Shown here: in pieces, positions 43,345-52,400 of the stretch
How the letters are laid out: each line of letters begins with the position of its first letter
Position numbering within the stretch: the first letter of the stretch is position 1
From: Bog-113 sp965226755
GTDB lineage: Bacteria > Acidobacteriota > Terriglobia > Bryobacterales > Bryobacteraceae
DNA length: 64,000 nt
Direction: 5' to 3'
Assembly: GCA_965226755.1 (NCBI GenBank)
Contig: CBDDDT010000003.1
Location: 1,488,001-1,552,000 of the forward strand
The notes under the pieces: generated by a model
Told to the model about the DNA's origin: nothing
What the model saw: the letters and a program-made list of their open reading frames with translations, nothing else
Database searches by the model: none
Translations under genes and position numbers: made by a program

Positions 43345-45426
43345 TTAGTGCGTCGTCGCGTACCAGAGCCCGATCCGCACGTCGTTGAAGTTCGGCGGGC
43401 GCGGATTGTCCTTATTGATGAAGTAAACGCCGCGCAGCGCGCTGACGGAGAAAGTCAAAGCCTGCGGCGTGCCGGTCCAGTGGAATCGCACGCCGGGACC
43501 GGTCTCTCCGAAGTTCGCCCAAGTCTGGCGCTTCAGATCCCCGGTGACGTTGAAATTCCAGAAGAACTGGGTTTGCAGGGGCAAGGTGACTGGCGTGAAT
43601 CCGAAGCGGTTCTGCGTGTACCCGAGAGTGTCGTGATCGAAGCGGCTGACGTACACCAGGTCTTCGTTGGTTTCCCAGAAGAATCCGCGTTCTTTGGAGA
43701 AGATATTTTCTCCGTGAGTGCGCGACCAGGTCACGCCGCCCCGGTAATCCGGGAGCGCGTGGCCGGTCAGATAGCCGATGGACTCACCCGCTTCGCCCCA
43801 GACCATGCCCCCATGCCACATGCGCGAAGCCAGTCCCGCGCCCACGATGAAGGCGCTTTCGGAAAGGTAGAGCGGAGTCGAGCCGGCGCTCGGCAGGGTT
43901 TCCCGGGTATCCCCCACAAAACGCACGGAGAGATAAGGGCGGAACAGCGTGGTCCAGTCCAGCTTCATATCGGTCTTGAGCTGGCCGTAAGAGAACAGGT
44001 CGTGCCAGCGCGTGGAGAACATCGGAAACGCCCAAAGCGTCGTGCGGAAGCGTTCCGTGGCGGGGCGGAGCGCATTCAGGCTCGTCTCGGCCTGGGTTTC
44101 CCGATCGTCGTCGTCGGCCTTTTTGGCCAAGGCGAACCAGCGCACGGCGGTGGCGTCGTCGTGAAGCATGTTGTACACACTGCCGAGTTTCAGAATGAGC
44201 GAGAAATCCACCGGGTCGGCGTTATGCGCGAGTTTCAGGTACTTCAGCGCGTCTTTCAGGTAACCCGCCTGGATGCTTTTGTCGGCCATGATCCGGGCCT
44301 CCGCCGCGGCTTCTTCCGGGCTGGACGCGTGCTTGAGCACAAGCGGCAGGTGCAGCGCGGCGCGCACGCGGTTGGCGAGTTCGTCATCGTCGCCCGCCAG
44401 CACGCGCTGGAGCAGGGCTGTGGCGCGCGCGAGGTCCTTCCGGGAAAGGTACAGAAATCCGAGCTGGGCGGCGGACAGCAGATCGGTGGGTTCGGTATCG
44501 ACGATGATGCGGAATTCGTTCTCCGCGTCGTCAGGCGCGCCGCCCGGAGCTGCGTCGCGGCTGTCAGCCATGCGGAGCAGCAGGTAAGCCAGCTCGCGGT
44601 GCAGTTCCACGTTGTGCGGGTCCAGCTTCAGGGCGCTCCGAAACTCATAGACAAAGGGATAGCGCTCCGGGAGCAGCGCGCGGGCCAGCTCAGAGGCTCG
44701 CGGTTCGCCTCCGCGCGACGCCGCCAGAAGCGCCGCGTTGCCTTCGTCGACGCGGTTCAGATGCAGCAGCACGCGCCCGAGGTCGAGAAGCACGCTCTTG
44801 CGTTCCGGCAGCATTTGCCATGCGCTCCGGTATTGCGTGGCGGCGAGCTCGAGCTGATCCCGCTGCTCGGCCAGCTCGGCCAGTTCGAAATGCGCGGAGA
44901 ACGATTCCGGACCCATCGCCAGCGCCTGGCGCCACCGTTCAATCCCGGACGCGAGGGGCGCATCGATGTTCTGAAAGGCCTGTTCCGCAGTGGCGCGCGA
45001 GGCGTCGTCGCCGGTCTGGCGAATGCGATCGAAGATGCGGCGGGCGGTCGCTTTGAGCGTGATGGCGTCGCCATGGCTGGTGCGATCCTGGGCCTCGTAA
45101 CAGAGAAAAGCATACTCCAGCGCGACGTGCGTGTCCGCCGGATTCAGGCGCATCGCTTCGCCAAACTGGTCGCGCGCGGAGTCCGTTTCGCCGATCTTCA
45201 GATAGACATACGCGAGGTCTTTGCGGATATCCGCGCGATGCGGAGACAAACGGATTCCCTCGACGAAGCCGGTTACGGCGTCGTCGTAGTTCTTCTGCTT
45301 CAAGGCCTCGTAGGCGCGGGTGAGCGGGGCATAGGACGGGTCGGGCGGCGCGTCGGGAACTGCGGCGGGACCTTCCGCGGCGGGCAGAAGAGTGGCGAAG
45401 AACAGAAGACAAACGGCGGCCCGCAT
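43345..45426 (-). CDS. Exported TPR protein with C-terminal beta-barrel-like domain
   Basis: The 693-residue product has a signal peptide (about 1-17, ending AA-EG), then tetratricopeptide-like repeats (about 25-400) of the form A....L...D..A...F..A.RL.P. The last 200 residues are rich in alternating aromatic and polar residues typical of outer-membrane strands, including LKTDMKLDWTTLFRPYLSVRFVGDTRETLP. The overall form recalls PgaA/NfrA-type outer-membrane proteins in which TPRs precede a barrel, but the family is uncertain. The final residue is His rather than the usual Phe. Confidence 0.75.
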   Translation of the reverse strand: MRAAVCLLFFATLLPAAEGPAAVPDAPPDPSYAPLTRAYEALKQKNYDDAVTGFVEGIRLSPHRADIRKDLAYVYLKIGETDSARDQFGEAMRLNPADTHVALEYAFLCYEAQDRTSHGDAITLKATARRIFDRIRQTGDDASRATAEQAFQNIDAPLASGIERWRQALAMGPESFSAHFELAELAEQRDQLELAATQYRSAWQMLPERKSVLLDLGRVLLHLNRVDEGNAALLAASRGGEPRASELARALLPERYPFVYEFRSALKLDPHNVELHRELAYLLLRMADSRDAAPGGAPDDAENEFRIIVDTEPTDLLSAAQLGFLYLSRKDLARATALLQRVLAGDDDELANRVRAALHLPLVLKHASSPEEAAAEARIMADKSIQAGYLKDALKYLKLAHNADPVDFSLILKLGSVYNMLHDDATAVRWFALAKKADDDDRETQAETSLNALRPATERFRTTLWAFPMFSTRWHDLFSYGQLKTDMKLDWTTLFRPYLSVRFVGDTRETLPSAGSTPLYLSESAFIVGAGLASRMWHGGMVWGEAGESIGYLTGHALPDYRGGVTWSRTHGENIFSKERGFFWETNEDLVYVSRFDHDTLGYTQNRFGFTPVTLPLQTQFFWNFNVTGDLKRQTWANFGETGPGVRFHWTGTPQALTFSVSALRGVYFINKDNPRPPNFNDVRIGLWYATTH

Positions 45427-45469
45427 CGATTCGGAGAAACAGTGCTCCGGGCAAACGGGAGACTCTCAG

Positions 45470-46330
45470 TTAAAGTTCCAAGGCCAGCATGCGCTCATAT
45501 TCCGCGTTGAATTCGCATCCGAGGATGGCAATGGCGCAGAGCAGGTACATCCACACGAGAAGGGCGATTCCGGTTCCGATGCTGCCATAGAGCAGGTTGT
45601 AATTGGAGACGTTGCGCACGTACCAGCCGAAGCCCAGCGTGGCGCCGATGGAGAGAATGGTGGCGAAGACGGCGCCGGGAATCACGTGGGCAAGGCGCTG
45701 CCGGCGGTAGGGCGCGAAGAAATAAAGGATGGTCGTGAGGCTGACGGTGGCGAAGATGGCCACGACGTAGCGCGCGATGCGGGAGATAAACTCCCAAAGC
45801 TGGGCCAATGGATTCAGGATGGGATCGACGCGGAACCATTGCAGCACCTGACCCTCGGTTTGCTGACCGAACAGAATGAGCGTCGAAGCGACGGCGAACG
45901 GCAGCCCCGCGGCGATGACGAGCAGCATCGCCACCCCGCTCTGGTGGAAGAAGCCGCGATTGCGGGGGACGCGATAAGCCGCGTGAAATCCTTCAATTAA
46001 ACTCTTGATAACGCTGGAAGCCGCCCAAAGCGCCAGCACGTTCGCGCCGATCAGAAGCCCGATGGGCTTGTTCCCGCGATTGCTGAATTGAAGAAAGACG
46101 GCCTGCTCGGTACCGGGGGGAAGCACTTCCGACAGGAAACCAGTGATCTGGGCGCCGACATATTCCGCGCGCACCTGCACCAGAATGGCGGCGGCGGAGG
46201 TCAGGACGGGGAAGAACGAGAGCAGCGACGAATAGGCGGCGCCTTTGGCGATGCTGAAGCAGCCATCTTCGGCGGCGGCCACAACGGTCCGCCGCAATAA
46301 AAAAGGCAGGTTCCGCAAGATCCCCGCCAT
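45470..46330 (-). CDS. YihY/virulence factor BrkB family membrane protein
   Basis: A 286-residue inner-membrane protein with six predicted helices. The family pattern is seen in AAEDGCFSIAKGAAYSSLLSFFPVLTSAAAIL at residues 17-48 and in the last helices with GIALLVWMYLLCAIAILGCEFNAEY near 245-275. Members were once called ribonuclease BN, wrongly; the function is unknown. It follows the DedA gene on the same strand with an 8-bp gap. Confidence 0.9.
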   Translation of the reverse strand: MAGILRNLPFLLRRTVVAAAEDGCFSIAKGAAYSSLLSFFPVLTSAAAILVQVRAEYVGAQITGFLSEVLPPGTEQAVFLQFSNRGNKPIGLLIGANVLALWAASSVIKSLIEGFHAAYRVPRNRGFFHQSGVAMLLVIAAGLPFAVASTLILFGQQTEGQVLQWFRVDPILNPLAQLWEFISRIARYVVAIFATVSLTTILYFFAPYRRQRLAHVIPGAVFATILSIGATLGFGWYVRNVSNYNLLYGSIGTGIALLVWMYLLCAIAILGCEFNAEYERMLALEL

Positions 46331-46338
46331 CGCCGTGA

Positions 46339-46986
46339 TCAGGCCGCGGGAGCGCCGCGGCGCCGGACAAATTGAAGGAACACGGGAAGCAGCGAGAGGA
46401 ACGCGATCGAGAGAATCACGACTTCGATGTTCTTCTGCACGAACGGAACGCCGCCAAGCTTAAATCCCAGAAAAGTCATCACGAGGATCCAACCGAGCCC
46501 CCCGAAGAAGCTGAAGCCCAGAAAACGCGCATACCGCATGCTGGCCACGCCGGCCATGAACGGCATGCACGTCCGGATCACGGGGACGAACCGCGCATAT
46601 ACGATCGCGAGACCGCCGTGTTTCTCGTAGAACCGCTGGGCCTCCTGGATGTGCTCGGGGTTGAATAGCCTGGATTTAGGACGGCTGAACACGCGCGGAC
46701 CGGTGGTGCGGCCGAGGAAATAGCCCAGGTTGTCGCCCAGGATCGCGGCGCAGATCAGCACTCCGACCACCACAGGCAGCTTCAAATAGCCGAGACCGCA
46801 GACGACGCCCACGGCGAACAGCAAGGAATCGCCCGGAAGAACGAAACCCACCAGAAGCCCGGTTTCGGCGAAGATGATCAGCCAGAGAAGCGCATATCCG
46901 ACCCAGCCCGCGAACTGGCCGGAAAGAAGCCCGGCCAGACGCTGCGGATCCGTTAAGGATTTGAAAATGTCCAGGAGTTGATGCAT
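46339..46986 (-). CDS. DedA family membrane protein
   Basis: A 215-residue inner-membrane protein of the DedA family, proposed to flip undecaprenyl phosphate or phospholipids and to support envelope homeostasis. ETGLLVGFVLPGDSLLFAVGVV, GDNLGYFLGRTTGPRVF and RFVPVIRTCMPFMAGVASMRYARFL carry the family's Glu, Asp and Arg motifs. It follows the foldase gene by 12 bp. Confidence 0.93.
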   Translation of the reverse strand: MHQLLDIFKSLTDPQRLAGLLSGQFAGWVGYALLWLIIFAETGLLVGFVLPGDSLLFAVGVVCGLGYLKLPVVVGVLICAAILGDNLGYFLGRTTGPRVFSRPKSRLFNPEHIQEAQRFYEKHGGLAIVYARFVPVIRTCMPFMAGVASMRYARFLGFSFFGGLGWILVMTFLGFKLGGVPFVQKNIEVVILSIAFLSLLPVFLQFVRRRGAPAA

Positions 46987-46998
46987 CCAGCTCCGGAC

Positions 46999-48930
46999 CT
47001 AGCTGCGGAAGCTCTGCAACAGCCGATTCAACGCATCCTGCTGAACTTTCACCTGGCCGTCTTTTTCGAGGCGTTTGCGCACGCCGTCCTGGAAGAGTTC
47101 CAGGCGCTCGCGGGCAATCTTGTTTTTCAGTTCGTCACGCAGCGCGGTCTGCTGAGACGCGAAACCGGACATGTCGGCGGGGGTATGCGAGAGCACCTTG
47201 ACCACCGCCTTGCCGTCCGCCGAGTTCATGGGACCGACGATGGCGCCGTCAGCGGCCGCGAAGGCGCTGGAGAGAATAGAGGCCGACCCAAAGCCTTCCA
47301 CCGCGCCCTGGCGATTGAAGTCGGTGGATTCTTTCATATCGAGTCCCATGTCTTTGGCTGCCTTGGCCAGGTCGCCGCCGTCCGCTTTGGCCTTGGCGGC
47401 CAGATCGTTCACGCGTTTCTCGACCAGTTCATCGGTTTTCTGGCGGCGCACGGCCGCTTCCACCTGCGGGCGCACATCGTCCAGATTGGCGGGATGCGCG
47501 GGAGTGTCCGCGGTGACTTCCACGATGGCGATGCGATTTCCGGTGACCGTCACCGGCGCGGATACGCCTTTCACCTTCAGATTGACAATCGCCGCCTGCA
47601 ATTCCTGGCTGATGCCGACCTGCGGAAGCGGATCGCCCGGCTTCACATTGTCGGCGCGCACCAGTTCACCCTTCACGTCGCTGGCGGCCAGATCCGGATG
47701 GGACGGATCCTTCCGCAGATCGGAGGCGGCGCGGTCGGCCAATTGCTGCATGGCCTCGCTCGCCTTGCGCTTCTTGTATTCGCCGGCGAGAACATCCCGA
47801 ACTTCCGCGAGCGGCTTCACCCGGGCATCCTCTTTCTGCTGCACCTGAAGGATGTGGTAGCCGTAGGTGGTCTTCACCAGACCGCTCAGATCTCCGGGCT
47901 TGAGTGAAAAGGCGGCCTGTTCAAACGGCGGAACTGTCTGGCCGCGGGAGATGAAATCGAGATCGCCGCCCTTGGCCGCGGAACCCGGATCTTTGGAATA
48001 TTTTTTGGCCAGCTCGGCGAAATCCGCTCCGCCCTTCAGCTGTTTCAGAACGTCGGCCGCTTTAGCCTGCGCCTGCGCGTCCGTGGTGGTCGCGTCGGTG
48101 GTGATCAGAATGTGGCGAACCTTCACGCGCTCCGGCGTGCGGAAGCGGTCCAGACTCGAGTTGTACACACTCTGGAGATCGGTGTCGGTGGGATTGACGC
48201 CTTGCTCGACCTTGGCGGGATCGAGGAGGATGATCGCCAGGCTCTTCTTCTCCGGAAGCTGATACGCCTGGCGGTTCTTGACGAAATAGGCCTGCACGTC
48301 CGCGGGGCTGACTTGTACGTCCTGCTCCAGCGCGGCGGGCTTGACGAGCACGTAATCGATCTTGATCTTCTCGTTGCGGCGCTTGAACTCCTGCTCGACG
48401 TCGCCCTTGGTGACGACCACGCTCGCATTGACAAGCTGGATCATGCGGTTCACCATGACGCCTTCGCGGATCTGTTCGATGAAGTCATTCACGGTGATGT
48501 TTTGCTGGCTCAGCGCTTGATTCAGCAAATCCTGATTGATGCTGCCGTCCTTCTCGATAAAGCTGGGAGGCAGTTGCTGGCGGATGGCGGTGTTGACATC
48601 GTCATCGGAGACCCGTATGCCCATACGCTTGGCTTCATAAGCGACGGCCTGCTCATTGATGAGCCCTTCTACCACCTGCGGCGCGAAGTAGCCCATCATG
48701 GTTTGGGGAAGCTGCCGCTGGCGCATGGCGCGGGACACGGCCTGTAAGGCGGCCTGCGTGGTGATTTTCTGATCGCCGACTTTGGCGATGACGCTGTCGT
48801 CACCCGCGGACATGCCGCTCGTTCCGGCGCCCGGGATCAGGTACGTCACCATCGAGATGGCCACGACGCCGAGGATGACGCTGAGGAGAATGCGCACAGC
48901 CTTGTCTCGGCTGCGAAACAGATCGAACAT
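46999..48930 (-). CDS. PpiD-like periplasmic peptidyl-prolyl isomerase
   Basis: A 643-residue inner-membrane-anchored foldase. One helix (about 11-33, LLSVILGVVAISMVTYLI) precedes a SurA/PpiD N-terminal domain (about 45-200), and a parvulin domain is centred on VRHILITTDATT...AKAADVLKQLKGGADFAELAKKYSKDPGSAAKGGDLDF (about 272-330). A second, degenerate periplasmic domain fills the C-terminus. It assists folding of exported proteins at the translocon. Confidence 0.93.
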   Translation of the reverse strand: MFDLFRSRDKAVRILLSVILGVVAISMVTYLIPGAGTSGMSAGDDSVIAKVGDQKITTQAALQAVSRAMRQRQLPQTMMGYFAPQVVEGLINEQAVAYEAKRMGIRVSDDDVNTAIRQQLPPSFIEKDGSINQDLLNQALSQQNITVNDFIEQIREGVMVNRMIQLVNASVVVTKGDVEQEFKRRNEKIKIDYVLVKPAALEQDVQVSPADVQAYFVKNRQAYQLPEKKSLAIILLDPAKVEQGVNPTDTDLQSVYNSSLDRFRTPERVKVRHILITTDATTTDAQAQAKAADVLKQLKGGADFAELAKKYSKDPGSAAKGGDLDFISRGQTVPPFEQAAFSLKPGDLSGLVKTTYGYHILQVQQKEDARVKPLAEVRDVLAGEYKKRKASEAMQQLADRAASDLRKDPSHPDLAASDVKGELVRADNVKPGDPLPQVGISQELQAAIVNLKVKGVSAPVTVTGNRIAIVEVTADTPAHPANLDDVRPQVEAAVRRQKTDELVEKRVNDLAAKAKADGGDLAKAAKDMGLDMKESTDFNRQGAVEGFGSASILSSAFAAADGAIVGPMNSADGKAVVKVLSHTPADMSGFASQQTALRDELKNKIARERLELFQDGVRKRLEKDGQVKVQQDALNRLLQSFRS

Positions 48931-49001
48931 TTAGCGGAAATTCCTTTCAAACGTGCGGAACCCACTATTGTATCGTGATGGGACGCCGCGCGCGGAAAGC
49001 G

Positions 49002-49397
49002 TTAGTGGGCGGGCGTGAAATCGAAGGGTAACGAGCCGGAGGCGTCCAGCGCGGGAGTCGCGGTTTGCCATTCAGCGGGTTTGGTTCGGCGCGGCGCGGG
49101 ACGCACGCGATCCACCAGAATGCGGAAGGATTTTCCGGGTTTCGTTGCCGGATCATAGGTGTCGAGGGAGCCTTCGATCTCGACGAAGTCGCCCCGGCTC
49201 AGATTCTTCTCAACGATTTCGGCCTGCTCGTCCAAGGCGAGACAAGGAAACCAGACGGTCCGGGCGGACGCATGTTTCTTAGCCGGGACATTCACGGCGA
49301 CGCTGAACCTGGCCACCAGCGTCCCCTTCGGCGTGGCGCCCATTGCCGGGTCCCGACCCAGATTTCCGGCGATCATGACCTTGTTGAGGTGCTGCAT
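49002..49397 (-). CDS. ssb: Single-stranded DNA-binding protein with atypical tail
   Basis: A 131-residue OB-fold protein. MQHLNKVMIAGNLGRDPAMGATPKGTLVARFSVAVN is the usual SSB start, and the fold continues to FRILVDRVRPA. The tail, about 30 residues, ends SLPFDFTPAH and carries no run of acids, unlike the D-D-D-x-x-F tip that normally recruits RecQ, topoisomerase III and other partners. It may be a secondary SSB or have lost that contact. It is divergent from the topoisomerase III-RecQ gene, 66 bp away. Confidence 0.85.
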   Translation of the reverse strand: MQHLNKVMIAGNLGRDPAMGATPKGTLVARFSVAVNVPAKKHASARTVWFPCLALDEQAEIVEKNLSRGDFVEIEGSLDTYDPATKPGKSFRILVDRVRPAPRRTKPAEWQTATPALDASGSLPFDFTPAH

Positions 49398-49463
49398 AGA
49401 ATTCTACTCAGCCTCCATCGTACCGCAAATGGCGAATAAAAGGCGAACAATGTTGAATTCTCG

Positions 49464-52400
49464 GTGCATGGTGCATTGCCGATACAATGGAGAGCCCGGT
49501 TGCACTCCCCTTATTTGTCTAAGCAGTTCACTCCCCAATCGTCTGGCGCAATCGCGGTAGTGGCTGAAAAACCGTCGGTGGCGCGCGACATCGCCAAGGT
49601 GCTCGGCGCCAACACACGGGGCGATGGGTTTCTGCATGGAGCGGGATACATCGTGACGTGGGCCATCGGTCACCTGGTGGCGCTTGCGCAGCCGCACGAA
49701 ATCCGCCCGGAGTGGAAGCAATGGCGGAGGCATCTGCTGCCGATGCTGCCGGAGAACTGGCCGCTGGTGGTCGGGGAGAAGACCAAAGACCAATTTGAGG
49801 TGGTCCGGCGCATCCTGACGTCGCCCAAAGTGGACGGGATCATCTGCGCTACGGACGCGGGACGCGAAGGCGAGCTGATTTTCCGCTACATCTACGACGC
49901 TTCGCAATCGGGGAAGAGCGTGCGCCGACTATGGATCTCTTCGCTGACCGCGGATGCGATCCGGCAGGGATTCGCCGATCTGAAGCAGGCGGCGGAATTC
50001 GACAAACTGGGCGACGCGGCGCGCGGACGGAGCCGGGCCGACTGGCTGGTGGGGATGAACCTGTCCCGCGCCTACACGCTCGCGTATGGCGAAGAGTTAT
50101 CGGTGGGACGCGTGCAGACGCCGACGCTCGCGATGATCGTGGAGCGCGAACTGGCGGTGCGCGGGTTCGTGGCGGAAGAGTATCGCGAAGTCACGGCGAC
50201 GTTCTCGCCCAAGGCTTTCGCACCACAGAAGCCGCGGCCGGAATACCAGGGCGTGTGGTTTCGCGAGCCTCAGCAGACGCGGCTTCCGAAGGACGGCGGA
50301 GAAGCGGAGCAGATCGCCGCCCGCGCGCGCACCGGCGAAGCGCGCATCGCCACCATCCAGTTGGAACCCAAGCGCATGAGCCCGCCGCAGCTTTATGATT
50401 TGACCGAACTGCAGCGCCACGCCAATCGCCTTTACGGATTTCACGCGCAGCGCACGCTGGATACGGCCCAGGCGCTCTATGAAAGACACAAGCTGCTCAG
50501 CTACCCGCGCACGGACAGCCGACACCTTTCGCGCACGGTCGCGCAGACGCTAGGCGCGGTGGTGCGGGCGATCGGGCCGCAGTTTGCGAACCTCGTGGCG
50601 CCAGGCTCCGGGGAACGTATCTTGGGAGCGCGTTTCGTGGACGACGCGAAAGTGAGCGATCACCACGCCATTATTCCGACCGCAACGCCGCCCGGCGGGG
50701 CGAACCTTACGGACGACGAGCGGCGGCTTTACGAGCTGGTCTGCCGGCGTCTTCTGATGGCGTGGCACGACGATTACATCTCCGACGTGACTACGGTGGT
50801 GACGGTCATCGTCAACGGGGACGTGACCGACCGCTACGGTTCCACCGGCGCCGCTGTCCGGCAGCCCGGCTGGAAGGTTCTGGATATAGGCGGCGACTCC
50901 GCGAAGAAGCCGCGCAAAGGGCGTGACGGCGCGGACGGGGCGGAGCCCGAGAGCGCCGGCCAGACGCTGCCATCCGGATTGCAGAGAGACCAGCCGCAGG
51001 ACGTTCTGAACGCCGAAGCGCTGTTGAAAAAGACGCGTCCGCCCAAGCGCCTGACCGACGCCACCCTGCTCACCGCGATGCAGACAGCGGGGAAAACGCT
51101 CGATGAGAAGGAGCTCTCCGACGCGATGAAGGAAAGCGGGCTGGGCACTCCGGCCACGCGCGCGGCCATTATCGAGGTGCTGCTGAAGCGGGGATACGTC
51201 CAGCGCGATGGCAAGAATCTGGAGGCCACGGAGAAAGGAATTCACCTGATCGAAGTGGTCCACCCGGAAGTGAAGAGCCCGTCGATGACGGGACAGTGGG
51301 AGGCGTATCTCAAGCGGATCGAGCGCGGGGACGCGCATTTGACGCCGTTCCTGAAGGGCATCGAGCAGTATGTTTCCGATGTGGTCGCGAAGGTCGGGCA
51401 GCAGAGCCCGCCGCCTGCGAACGGCGCGCGGGCCGGAAGCGCTCCGGCCGTTCCCCGCCCCGCGGTTTACGGCGATAAGGGCGATCTAGGGGCATTGCTG
51501 CAATCCGGCTTCGGTTTCTCGGCATTCCGCGCCAATCAGGAAGCCGTGTGCCGGGCGGTGGTGAACGGCGAGGACGTGCTTCTGGTGATGCCGACCGGCG
51601 CGGGTAAATCGCTGTGCTACCAGCTTCCGGGGCTGGCGCTAGGCGGCGTCACGCTGGTGATCAGCCCGCTGATCGCGCTGATGGAAGATCAGGTCGCCAA
51701 GCTGAAGGAGCGCGGCTTTGCGGTGGACCGCATCCACTCCGGCCGCGACCGCGCGGCATCCCGCCAGGCGTGCGTGGACTATCTCGCCGGGAATTTGCAG
51801 TTTCTGTTCGTCGCCCCGGAGCGGCTGCGTGTTCCCGGGTTCCCGGAAATGCTGGCCAAGCGCAAACCCGCGCTCGTGGCCGTGGATGAGGCGCACTGCA
51901 TTTCGCAATGGGGACACGATTTTCGGCCGGATTACCGCACGCTCGGGCAGCATCTGCCGACGCTGCGGCCGGCGCCGGTGATCGCTCTCACCGCGACGGC
52001 GACGCCGCTGGTGCAGAACGACATCGCCGATCAGCTCGGCCTCGGCGCGCAGGGCAGGTTCATCCACGGGTTCCGGCGCGAGAACCTGGCCATCGAAGTG
52101 GTGGAGGCGTCGCCAGCGGAGCGCACGCCTTTGGTGCAGCAGCTCTTGAACGAGAGCGAGCGCCGCCCCGCGATCGTGTACGCGCCGACGCGCCGCGCGG
52201 CGGACGAACTGGCCGGCATTCTGGACAGCCGGTTTCGGTGCGCGGCTTATCACGCGGGACTGACGGCGGCCGTGCGCAATCGGGTGCAAGCGGATTTTCT
52301 CGCCGGCAAGCTCCAGGTGATCGTGGCGACGATCGCCTTTGGAATGGGCATCGACAAGCCGGATGTGCGCACGGTGGTTCACACCGCTTTGCCGGGCAGC

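Noticed and set aside
43210..45510. 766-codon plus-strand frame opposite the TPR protein
   Set aside because: Antisense shadow; the minus strand has a signal peptide, TPRs and a sensible start.
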